Positions 23,025 to 33,772 of a DNA stretch of 64,000 nucleotides are shown in pieces. Under the pieces are notes generated by a model. That model was not told the origin of the DNA. It worked only from the letters and a program-made list of their open reading frames with translations, and ran no database searches. The first letter of the stretch is position 1. Each line of letters begins with the position of its first letter. This stretch comes from Bidens hawaiensis (Eukaryota; Streptophyta; Magnoliopsida; Asterales; Asteraceae). The translations under genes were made by a program, and so were the position numbers. The DNA is taken from NCBI GenBank assembly GCA_021521415.1, contig JAIQDT010000233.1:1550001-1614000 (forward strand). Reading direction: 5' to 3'.

Positions 23025-23881
23025 CTGTATAAAGAAAACCGAATATGAGAATAGATATCAAAATATATAATCAAAAGATATGTGTAATTAATCTATTTAC
23101 TTATTAGACGATTTAAATCCTTTAATTAAATTAAATGAATATTGAAATTAATTTATTTTTAAAAAAATTGTCATTCGTTGGGAATCACACTGATTCGTTA
23201 TAATAAGATAACGAATCAGGCGATTCGCTATCAAGTAAATACTTTAACGAACTGAACATAGCGAATTACTATTTAATTTTGACGAACTACACGCTAGTTC
23301 GTTATATTTTAAGCGAATCCATATCTGATTCGTGTAACATCTTATTCGCTTAGCTAGTTCGTGTAAAATCTTAACGAATTGGACACGAAACAGTTCCAAT
23401 TCGCTAAGACTAACGAATGGTCATAATTAAGACTTGTTCTTTGACTTCACAAAGTCAAAGTCGAAATTAGGTGAACATAGATAGTCAACAATATGAACAC
23501 GGGGACGATTAGGCCATAACTATCGTCGAATCATCGCAATAATGAGGTCGTTGAACTCGGAATTACGTTCGTAATCGAAGATGAATGAGATTAAGACTCA
23601 AAATCTCTAATTACATAGGTTAGACGAACCTACTGTAAACACCAATAACACAAAACTATAATTAACCCGGCAAACAACAATCAAATCATGATTGAAGCCC
23701 ACCAAGGGTATCAGAATATGATTCCGATCACAATGACATCAAAATCATACAGTTATTAACATAAATTATACACAAATGGATTTCAAAACTTCGGAAACCC
23801 TTAAACTCTTAAAAGTTCATAATTTAACTATCAACTCGTAGCCATTTTTGACGAAAATTATATCGCCATGATCAGCTATAC
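23025..23881 (-). promoter_or_regulatory. Possible leader intron of the copia B 3' ORF
   Basis: On the minus strand TCTAAG followed by GTATAG (donor-like, around 23882/23881) and TTTATACAG ending at 23025 (acceptor-like) would define an 857-base intron just before the ATG at 23018. The AT-rich intron would contain half of the motif array (23160-23420). The same arrangement, with a shorter intron, is seen in copia A. No transcript evidence is available here. Confidence 0.4.
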
Positions 23882-24310
23882 CTTAGAAACTCAAATATAT
23901 CCTTGAAATATCCAAACAAGAAAGTCGAGATTTCAGAGAAAATTTGAACAGGGTTTCTTAAAGGTGAAGGAAGAAGGCGAACAGTGGAAGACTGTTCGTT
24001 TTCTTGTCTTATATAACATTGCACGCAACCCGAGGTACAGCATGTACGAATCAGACGATTCGTTTAAATTAAAGGTAGCGAATTAGCCCATTCGCTAACT
24101 CAATTCGTTACCTTATGTTGGCGAATCGCTACTTGATTCGTTAAATTAAAGGTAGCGAATCAAGACATGATTCGTGACGCATATCGTTAAATATGCATAA
24201 CGAATGGATGATTCGTTACAGAGTGCGGAAGCGAATTAGGTTAGGGAACCAGAAGCTAGTTCGCTAAAGAATCACCTAGTTCGTTATCCATAAATAACGA
24301 ATTGGATTTT
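23160..24310 (-). repeat. Dispersed motif array TARCGAA in the copia B spacer
   Basis: About 20 exact copies of TAACGAA or TAGCGAA, or their complements, in two blocks (23180-23420 and 24040-24310). Many are extended to TARCGAATC or TARCGAACT. Near-copies such as CACGAATC are interspersed. Chance would give less than one in this length. I found none in the coding parts of this element by eye. Both orientations occur and several are paired head to head. Confidence 0.85.
24009..24016 (-). promoter_or_regulatory. Candidate TATA box of an internal promoter in copia B
   Basis: TTATATAA lies about 25-30 bp downstream (minus strand) of the second motif block (24040-24310) and about 1 kb before the 3' ORF start. 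The sequence just downstream is pyrimidine-rich (CTTCTTCCTTCACC), as in many plant leaders. The array-then-TATA order is the same as at 17464 in copia A and in both LTRs. Confidence 0.5.
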
Positions 24311-24319
24311 AACGAAATA

Positions 24320-26040
24320 AAATCTTTTATTTAATTTTAAATTAAATAATTAAATGAATTAAATAAGTAAGTAAATGAATAAATAAATAAATTAGGTTAT
24401 CGAGAATCTTTTTATCCCGACAACCAAATACGTTAAAAACGTTTCAGTTTTCCGAAACATAACTTAAAAACACATATATTTTTGGTATTTATAAAAAATA
24501 AAGAATGTATTTACAAAAGAATATCCGAACAATTAAAAATAGACAATTTTTTTATGTTTTTTTTTAATGATTTATCAAAAATAGTACATATTTTTGTATT
24601 TTTGTTGAGTTTGAGCAGAGAATCATATTGACCAAATTGCCCTTCCATCACAGTTTTATATTTCAGCGATATTATGACTAGCGATAAGTCGGTCATTGGT
24701 ATTGTTGTCCACATAAATCTAATAACACACATTCAAGTATTTTTGTGATATGATTAAATTGTTCAATTAAAGCACAGAATATCAAAAACTATCAGCCTCT
24801 AATCTCGGTTCAAGCTTAATTTGATTTTTGCCAAATCACCCCAACATGACTTAAACCATTATATTGTTGATCAAAATTTTGATACCAATTTCGAAATTTT
24901 AAGCAATGCATCAAGTTTCCTTTACTATGAGTGAGTATGCACGAGTCCATCTGTCGGCTTACATACATTGTATCCCCTGGGGTCCGTTTCTTATTGGTAT
25001 TAAGACGCACGCAAGGGAGGAACAATTGTATGACTAACAGCGGATTTTGATCAAGTCAGTAATTTAAATTGTACGAAGTACAGCGGTGATCAAGTTTAAT
25101 GACTTTGGGTTTGCTTCTTGAAAGCGAGTGAAATATTCATGCTTATGAATACCCAGATGATTAAGCCGCATAAAGACTCACAGTGTCCAGAACCCTAACG
25201 CTTGTTATTTGCTGTACTTTATTTTTGGGTGATCAACAAATATAAGGCTTGAGTATGACTGGTTATTACATTTCTGCCATCCTCACCGAGACTTTTGCTA
25301 GAGATTAACACCCCATTTCAATTTGACGTTTCTTTATGTTTATATCACATACTTTACTCTACTGGGTTGTTTTAATACCTACCAACGCACCAATGCAATT
25401 AAGCACACAGTCTTTTAAGCTTACTTTTTGTTGGATTTGGGGTCAAGATAATCAATGTGCTATCATGTTCTCTTTTTGCTTCAAAAAACTCAAAATTTTG
25501 AGGAGCATAAAATAAAGAAAAGATAAATTTAATCGCCCCAGTTAACTTAAATTTATAAATAAATGGCTAACCATCAATTCACAAGTGAATAATAGGACCA
25601 AGACATGCAAGCATGCTTCACAGACTTAAATAGCCGACATAATTTTCAGCGATAAAATAATCTAAAAACGCCTGCAAAAATCTTTTTGGTTTTTCTCTAT
25701 ACAAACTTTAAAAACATAATATTTTTGTCTTTTTCAATTTTCTTATAAACAAAATAAACTTCACAATCTTTTTGGATTTTCGGATTTTTCTGTACAAAAC
25801 ATAAATCACATTCTTTTTGGTCTTTCAATATTTTAAAAATGTTTTTGGTTTTTCTAAATATTTAAAAGAAAAACATTAAAGACAGAAATCATAATATTTT
25901 TTTTAATTTTGAAAATTTTTTAATGTTTTTGGATTTTATCTATATAAACGAAAAACACACTCTTTTTGTATTTTCTAGATTTTCACCCCCTAAAACCAAA
26001 ATAAATTTTAAAAGAAAAATATGACAGAAAATAAAGATAG
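24320..26040 (-). other. copia B spacer between pol and the internal promoter
   Basis: AT-rich, no convincing gene. 24640-25440 is collinear with the copia A spacer and with the relic at 41470-42265. 25640-26030 is dominated by T-rich runs such as TCTTTTTGG. Confidence 0.6.
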
Positions 26041-26725
26041 TCATCCTTGTTTAAGGATTTCAGCGAAGGTCTTCAATCCGTTTAAATCAAGCAAAAATTT
26101 AAAACGCATTTTGTCAAAAGCTTTAGTAAACAGATCGGCTTTCTGAAAATCATTGTGTACTTTCTCAAGATCAATTAATTTCTTTTCATAGCAATCCCGT
26201 ATAAAATGATATCGAATTTTGTTATGTTTCGTTTTAGAATGTTGTACGGGATTCTTGGTGATACTAATAGCAGCAGAATTATCAATCAAAATAGGAGTAG
26301 TAAGAAACTTCAAACCGTAGTCGCGAAGATGTTGTTGTATCCACAAAACCTGGGAACAGCAACTCGAGGCTGCAACATACTCAGCTTCGGCGGTTGAAGT
26401 GGAGACCGTTGTCTGCTTCTTACACTGCCAGGAAACAAGCCGGTTTCCTGAAAGTTGACATCCTGCAGTCGTTGATTTGAAATTGATCTTGCATCCTCCA
26501 TAATCTGAGTCTGAGTAGGCAGTAAGATCGAAAGTATCATCCTTGGGGTACCACAACCCGATGTCTGGATTTCCCCTCAAATACTTAAGAATTCTCTTGA
26601 CTGCAGCTAGGTGAGTCACTCGTGGACTTGCTTGATACCTAGCACAAAGACAAACAGCAAACATAAGATCAGGGCGAGAAGCCGTTAAATACATTAAAGA
26701 ACCAATCATGGCACGATAGAAGGTA
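26041..26725 (-). pseudogene. copia B RT C-terminus and RNase H
   Basis: 222 codons ending pol. It carries GSLMYLTASRPDLMFAVCLCARY of the RT end, then RNase H with AYSDSDYGG, STAEAEYVAASSC and LIDNSAAISI, and the terminal ADLFTKAFDKMRFKFLLDLNG. All acidic residues expected for RNase H are present. It is out of frame with the rest of pol because of a frameshift near 26720. RNase H removes template RNA during cDNA synthesis. Confidence 0.92.
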
Positions 26726-28088
26726 GAACAACGGAATCCTCCAATTCATCCGGTGATAAATTGTGCCCTACTAGAAGAGGAGTAGAAGGGATTTTTCCGG
26801 CAGAAATCTTGAATCGGCTCAAGACGTCATTCACATACTTAGTCTGGTGAATAAAAATTCAGTGAGCAGACTGGTGAACCTGCAACCCTAAAAAGAAATT
26901 CATCTCTCCTATCGAGCTCATATCGAACTATGTTTGCATGGACTTCTCGAACTCCTTACACAATGTGTCGTTTGTAGACCCAAAAATAATATCGTCGACA
27001 TAAATCTGGACTAGAAGAAGATCGTCACCAACAGTTTTATGAAATAAAGTGCAGTCAACAGTTCCTCGTTTGAAGCCATTATCTGTCAGATGGTCGGCGA
27101 GCGTGCCATACCAAGCTCTCGGGGCTTGATGTAGACAATACAGGGCCTTGTTTAATCGGTAAACACGGTCCGGATAATCAGGATCTTCAAAACCAGGTGG
27201 TTGTTGGACAAACACTTCCTCGTGTAATTCACCATTGAGAAAAGCACTTTTAACATCCATTTGATAGACCTTGATATTCTTATAAGCTGCATAAGCCAGG
27301 AAGATTCGAATCGACTCTAATCTTGCAACTGGAGAATATACCTCTGTGTAATCAATACCCTCTTGCTGATGAAAACCTTGCACCACTAGACGTGCTTTGT
27401 TTCTGACAATCACCCCTCGATCGTCCTTTTTACACTTAAATACCCATTTAGTCGGAATGGCTTTCTTGACTCTAGCAGGTTTGTCTATTAAGTCCCAAAC
27501 ACCCAAACGTGCAAATTGCTGTAATTCTTCTTGCCTAGCTTCTACCCAAGAAGGATCTTCAAGTTCCTTACGAGCTGTCGTTGGCTCAACTTGAGATAGA
27601 AAGCAATAGAATTTAGCAAGATTCACAATTCCCGAAGAATGTAAGTTCGTGTAAGCACACAATATGTTATAATCACTTGACGAAGCAACTTGATGACGTG
27701 TACGAACGCCCACATCAAGTTCTCCAATGATGTATTCCTGTGGATGATATCCATGAATCCGAAGAGTGGGATTCTCAGGAACAACAACATTATCAAATAA
27801 GTTAGTGTAATGTTCACCCAACTCGGAAGATGAAACATTATCACTGTCAAGGTCAATAACTTGAGTTTCAGCTTGATCATCATCAGAAGAAGTAGAAACA
27901 TTATCAATAGCAACTGGAGAAACGACTTGAGATTCTTAAGTTGGAGCATCTGGTTGAGCTTCAACTTCATTAGAACTTGAAAATCTTAGAGTAGTCAAAT
28001 GATCTTCAAAGTATGCTCGAACCAGATCTTTATCGATGTGTTCAGTCGAAGGAGTGAATGAATTAAATAAACTATCGTAGTCAAACAT
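26726..28088 (-). pseudogene. pol: copia B linker and reverse transcriptase
   Basis: In the same frame as the protease-integrase part. An acidic Ser/Asp linker (28080-27800) has a stop near 27937. RT follows with [57 protein letters not shown] and the intact catalytic [12 protein letters not shown] (about 27010-26975). A TAG at 26928 and a TGA near 26860 precede the frameshift at 26720. Apart from these few lesions RT motifs are complete, in contrast with copia A. Confidence 0.92.
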
Positions 28089-29375
28089 TCAGTCTGGACC
28101 TTTCCCTTGAGGAGGAGTTGTGTATTTTTGACAGTCCACATGGTACCATTCTTCAACACAACCAGATGTGAAATTAAAAACCCTTTTCTTTGGAGATGCA
28201 TATCCCAAGAAATAACCTTCGATAGCTTTTTCTTCAAATTTACCCGAATCCTTATTTAACATAGTACACGGACACCCAAATGGTTCCAGGTACTTTAAAT
28301 TAGGTTTTCTATTATTTAAGATCTTGTAGCTTGTTTTCTTGAGTCGTTTCACAGTTAGAACTCGATTAAGCGTATAACAAGCTGTATTCACTGCCTCATT
28401 CCAGAATTGGACAGGAAGCTTTGAATCAGCGAGCATTGTGCGTGCAGCTTCAATCAGAGTTCTATTTTTCCATTCAGCAACACCATTTTGTTGAGGTACA
28501 TAAGGTGCACTATATTCTCGGTGAATTCCCTTTTGAATACAAAAGAAATCCAATATAGTGTTTTTGAATTCAGTACCATTATCACTTCGGATTCTCCTCA
28601 CTTTTTGTTTATACATTGATTCGATCTTAGTAATAAGATTTTGTACCAAAACCAGTGTTTGATCCTTTGAACTCATAAATAACACCCAAGAGTATCTTGA
28701 ATAATCATCAAACACTACAAGACAATACCAGTCTCCAGAAATACTCGCACGATTCACTAGACCAAATAAATCCATATGAAGTCGTTCAAGAGGAGTATCA
28801 ATGGAATTCAATAACTTAGAGGGATGTGTCTTCTTCTTCTGCTTGCCCTTTTTGCATGCAACGCAGTGATCAGATAACTTAAAATTCTTTAACAAGACAC
28901 CCTCAACTAAGTCATTTGCCATTAAATAATTCATCTTTTTGACATGTATGTGACCCATTCTACGATGCCATAGAATCGAGTCTTTCTCGGTTGCTTTCGA
29001 GACAAAACATGTTTCGATCGATGTGGATACCTTAGAGCACATATTTAAGACATAAATATCATTTGATCGTGGCGATCGCATGACAACCATGTCCTCGGGG
29101 ATAACATAACCCGGTTTCAAGATAAGACATTCTTTTTCAGTAAATATCGTAGTGTACTTTTTATCACAAATCTGCGATACACTCAATAAGTTATGATCAA
29201 CTTTGTCGCAATAATTCACTTTCTCAAACGTAATGTGACCATTTGAAACATCACCCTCTTGTGTGATCATGCCCCCAGAATTCCCTGCAGATGCTACATA
29301 ACCCCCTTGAATATTTCTCACATTTGATAAGAGGTTGAGATTTCCAGTGATATGACGAGAACATCCGCTATCCAT
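28089..29375 (-). pseudogene. pol: copia B aspartic protease and integrase
   Basis: Open for 428 codons. MDSGCSRHITG at the start is the protease active site. ILWHRRMGHIHVKKMNYL and CVACKKGKQ hold the zinc ligands. Integrase acidic residues lie in LHMDLFGLV, IRSDNGTEFKN and GVAEWKNR (Glu retained). The C-terminal FGCPCTMLN...YFLGYASPKKRVFN follows. The TGA at 28089-28091 is an in-frame nonsense codon, since the linker and RT follow in phase. The true pol exon probably starts a little upstream, at the AG near 29418. Confidence 0.93.
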
Positions 29376-29411
29376 GATCCAGTTTTCACCAGAAATGGTC
29401 TTGGATGAACC

Positions 29412-29440
29412 CTACATACAAACAAAAGTGATTAGTTCAA
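29412..29440 (-). promoter_or_regulatory. Possible 3' splice site at the gag-pol boundary of copia B
   Basis: The gag frame stops with TAA at 29432-29434 inside ACTAATC (branch-point-like). A run of TTTTGTTTGTATGTAG follows, and the open pol frame starts directly after that AG. The AG is itself part of a TAG in the pol frame, so unspliced RNA cannot be read through or frameshifted into pol at this place. The frame offset between gag and pol is the same as in copia A. Confidence 0.45.
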
Positions 29441-31495
29441 AAAGGCAGCCCAGGCCTCAGTCTTGGGAACCTTTTGTTTTTCTCTTTGATCATTAACTTG
29501 AACAGATTTCAACTGTTGTTCAGCCACTTGTGAATAAGTTACCGGCTTCCTAGACTTTCGTCTTAAGTAAGCTGCCTGAACAATGTTTGAATTCTTGTTC
29601 TGACATATGGGTTCAGTTGGAACAAATTTTGGTTTCACTTGACCATGTGTCTCATTGACATGAAGAACCTTCCGAGGATTCACATTAGAGAACAAAATAT
29701 GAGTATCATCAGCATACGACACAGGTCGTTTTAGGATCTCCTTGACCAATGGAATTGGCTTAGATTTTTCCTTGATAAAAGGATGAAGATTCTGATAGTT
29801 CTGCTGACTACAATTCCTCACAACATGACCTTGTTGACCACAAAGAAAACAACTTTGCATGTCTACATGATGATGTTGAGAAGTAATTGGAATAAATGAT
29901 GCAGACGGTTGATGATGACTCACATTTTTAGTCATGCTCTTAGCAAACTCATCAGATAATTCAGATTTCTTCTTTAAATAAAAATCTAAATTAGAACAGT
30001 TCGAAAAACTTTTAAGTGTATCTGTTCCAGTTGACTTCACAAAGTTAATTTTCTTAGCTTGTTTTAAAAAAAAATTTGCCTTAGTCAATGAGTCAGATTG
30101 AACTGATGTTTTTGTTTGAGCATACACACGTTCAAGTTCTTGAATTTTTGAAGTTTCATTGATAAAAACACTCTCAATAAGTTCATGTTTGATAATACTT
30201 ATTGGAATATCTTTTTCAGTGAACATCGTATCCATTCCCTTTAACTTAAAAACTCTAGCCGATGAAGACTTAGAACTCGGAGGATTAATGAAACGCATTA
30301 AGTCCTCGTTAGAAATCTTTGGTTTAACTAACTTCTTTGCCCTCACTGGTTTGGTTTTCACAGTTTCTTCCTTATTCACTTGAGACTTGAATGAACCATA
30401 CACAGCTTCCTCAAACTCTTGAGGTTCGCAAAGAATATGATTAGAACTAGGAATGTTCTTATTCTTGTGTATTATCTCAGGTTCAAACACATCCTCAATA
30501 ATCACTTTGTCAACATTTTCAACAAAGACCTTTTTTCTTTCCACATGAGGTTTTTGAGGAGCAACTTGGGGTTTGACAATTTCAGGTTTAATCAATTTAG
30601 GTTTTTCAGAAATCACAGATTCTTTTTGAATCAAATCCTCTTCTTTTCTTACAAAAGGATTAATTTTATAATCATTATGAAAAGGTGGTGGAATTTCAAC
30701 AAAACCAATACCTTTCTTGGAATCTTTTTGTTTTCCAGATACTTCAATAATTTCATTCAACAGAAAAGATGAATTCCTAAATTTTCCCAATTTGTTCTTC
30801 AACTCAAGAACCTCATTCTCAAGCTCAGTTATCTTATAACGATGTTTCAAAATTTCCTGAAACTTTTGGTCATTAATGGTCATTTTCACAGATAACTCGG
30901 CTTTGAGATCGTGGTTACTTGTCGACAATGCTTCAATCTTTTCTCGAGATCTCCTTTGAGATTCAAGAGATTGTTGATAAGTATCCTTAAGAGAATCAAT
31001 TTCTCTTATAAGATTATCATTTTGATTTTTCAATGCTTCTAACTTAGATTTGTTAGATTCACAGTCAACACATGATGCTTTAACAAATGAAGTAGCAGAA
31101 ATAGAGTTACTAACCTCATTGATCTTGGCCATGAAAGCAAACATTGATTCAGAAGGCTTGTCGCAAGAGTCGTCAGAATCAGATCCAGAATCATTATCGG
31201 AAGACATCACACTACCAGTAGCATCTTGACAATCTTTATGTAACCCAAACATAGCCAAATTTGCTTGAACATCATTGCATAGTAACCGTTGTGACCAATC
31301 AGTTCCATCTGCTAACATTGCTTGTGTTGTAGAAGAAGATGGTTTCTTTTCAGCATCACTTCCTCGTGGTGTAGAAGCATTTTGACTTTGACCACGAGGT
31401 CCAGTGTATTCTTTCCTTGGTTTGTCACATTCCTTCGCGAAATGCCCAAATTCTTGACAATTATAACACTTTACTTTTAATTTGTCAAAACCCAA
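29432..31495 (-). pseudogene. gag: copia B Gag, zinc knuckle, long coiled coil and second knuckle
   Basis: 687 codons open. CYNCQEFGHFAKEC at residues about 10-23 is the first CCHC knuckle. Residues about 140-260 are heptad-like (SKLEALKNQNDNLIREIDSL and further), then Lys/Glu-rich. A second knuckle CFLCGQQGHVVRNC lies at about 547-560. Two knuckles so far apart, with a coiled coil between, are unusual for a Ty1/copia Gag; copia A has the same plan. A length difference in the T-run at 31497-31504 breaks the frame to the capsid part. The methionine at 31495 is not a likely start. Confidence 0.85.
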
Positions 31496-32644
31496 CTTTT
31501 TTTTAAAGCTGGAAGATCTTTTCCAGTTCTCTGCATGAATCTTTTAACTTTACGAACGATCATAGCCATGTTCCATTTTAAATCCATGATTTCTAGATCA
31601 TCTGGATCTATCTGATCATAGTCCTCATCTGTTAAATCACTTGTGGCAATCTTACTACTCACTAAGTTTTCATATGTAGACATAAAAGCCGTCAGAAAAG
31701 CAAAGTTTTGCTCAACTTCCTTCATATTAACACTAGGTGGTGTAGCAAATGGATTGGTATTAGTTTAACTTCCAGAACCACCCGAATTACCAGAAGAGTA
31801 TAAACAAACTTTTGGATCATTAAACATAGTTGATTCTTTTTCACTTGCAGCTTGAGTAAGAAAAGCAGTGATTGGAGAGATTGTTGAACTAAGAGGCATA
31901 CTTCCACCATAGAAAGCTGGATCTTGATTTTCTTTGGAGGATTTTTGACACTTAAGATCATATTCTCTAGCTTCGATCTTTGGTAGAAATTCAAGTGCCG
32001 TCAAGTCTTCATAAAAAATAGTCATTCTCTTTCAAAACCATTAGAAATGTTGAGTAGGAACTTGGAAGCACACTTTTAATAGTGTCAATTTTATCTCTTT
32101 CAGAAATTTCCATTTTCATCTTGTCCATTTCAGCAATTAAATGACTAAATCTTGTAGTCATCTCTTCAACTGTTTCTCCCTTTAATAGATTAAAGTTTCG
32201 AAATTGAAACTTGAGCATTACTTTCTTACTCTCAGCTGTGTTTCCCATGCTTCTCATACGCAGATGTTGAAATAAAGACGCACATCTCTTGATACTACCA
32301 ACTTGATGAAAGATATTTTCTGGTAATGCCATAGTCAGAGTAGAATAGGCTTTTATCTCGATTTCTAAAGCTTTCTTCTCTTCTTGTGAGTATTGAGAGA
32401 CGGCTTTAGGAGTACACCCAATAGTATCATCACCAATAATTGGTGCCACATAAACTTCATCAAGACAATATAAGCAGTCAGGATGAACAGAACCCAAATG
32501 TGCACGAAACCGAGGTTCCCACTTGGCAAAGTCACTGAACTTCATCAATCTTGGACATTTAGAATGTGAACCTATCTCGGTATCAAGTTGCAACATCTGT
32601 TGCATTAACATGTTTTGAGACGCTAATGCATACATACCGGCCAT
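31477..32644 (-). pseudogene. gag: copia B Gag, capsid region
   Basis: Starts at 32644 (MAGMYALASQNMLMQQMLQL), the first ATG after the leader. The UBN2-type core includes KFSDFAKWEPRFRAHLG, ALEIEIKAYSTLTMALPENI, VMLKFQFRNFNLLKGETVEE and DKIDTIKSVLPSSYSTFLM. A frame change occurs in the A-run at 32013-32018, a TAA at about 31765, then a Ser/Asn/Glu stretch to KSWVLTN. The same domain, less complete, begins copia A at 7724. Gag forms the cytoplasmic particle. Confidence 0.9.
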
Positions 32645-33760
32645 CTTTGAAAAGTTTCAGAAATTTAAAGGGTGTAACAAATAAAATTTAACAATCTGTG
32701 AACAGTTATAGCGAACTGTGAACAGTTATAGCGAACTGTGAACAGTTATAACGAACTGTGAACAGTTATAGCGAATCAACTCTTAACAAAGTTAAGACTG
32801 ATTAGCAACGAAGTACCTTAACGAATGAGGTGAGTGTTTTAGTGAATCAAAATCAACTTAACGAGTCAACTTAACGAATCACAAATAAGGTTAACGAATC
32901 AACCAAATGGCGAAACAGATAACGAATGACAAGTCAACTTAACGAATTGACCAAACGAATCACAAAGGATTAGTTTAGCGAATCAGATGATAATCAGTAA
33001 CGAATCACTAAGGAATGCTTAGCGAATTAAGATAACGGATCAGCTACAGTTGATTAGCGAATCACACTATAGCGAATCAGGTTGTTACAACCATTTTGTA
33101 ACAAACTCTGACACCTTATGCCACGTGGCAAAGGTTGTTATGACAAAAATCCCAAGAAGAACACGTGTCACACGAATCGGTTAATCTAGATAGCGAACTA
33201 GATTACACGAATCAATAACTCACACGAATTGATTAACGAACTGGATAATGAAGTAACACAGTTGATAACAAATCACCGTGAAACATATAGCGAATCACCA
33301 GGAAGAAGATAACGAATTACATTCATCTTCAAATCTTCAAACAATTTTTCCAGAAATTTTGAAGATTAAACCCAGAAACCCAACAATAACAAATTTGTAA
33401 TACTACTTCGTTTCTCAACCAAAACGCACAATCAACCTACCAAAACCCTCGTAATCAAATTCCGAATCCAATACACACCATCTCGTAACCGATTAACACT
33501 AATTACCTTATCAATTTGACCAAAAACACACCCCTGTTTCGGACTTAAACCAAATCCAATATCAAACCACTCAAATCCAAACCAAACCTCAATTCCTCTA
33601 ATCCACACCTATCCAATACCTTAACCAACACAAACTCAATCCAATTCGTCCATAATTCAACCAATTCAAACCAAAATTGTTTCAATAACAATAAAATAGA
33701 AAAACTTAATAACAATAACAATTTAAACACCAAATCATGTGTAAATCGAGCACCAACAGC
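32645..33760 (-). repeat. copia B leader with TARCGAA motif array and 20-bp tandem repeat
   Basis: The leader between PBS and gag is non-coding. From 32705 to 33315 it has about 18 exact TAACGAA or TAGCGAA copies, all in the same orientation on the plus strand. At 32696-32776 four copies of a 20-bp unit (AACAGTTATAGCGAACTGTG) stand in tandem, each with the palindrome ACTGTGAACAGT across the join. From 33320 to 33760 I see only A/C-rich sequence without a gene. Confidence 0.85.
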
Positions 33761-33770
33761 TCTGATACCA
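33759..33770 (-). promoter_or_regulatory. Primer binding site of copia B (initiator Met tRNA)
   Basis: Minus-strand TGGTATCAGAGC two bases after the 5' LTR end. It matches the 3' end of initiator Met tRNA. Confidence 0.95.
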
Positions 33771-33772
33771 CT

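Noticed and set aside
24040..24310. TARCGAA copies as a simple microsatellite
   Set aside because: Spacing is irregular and the bases between copies are unrelated, and the same 7-mer recurs in the LTR and leader in different contexts.
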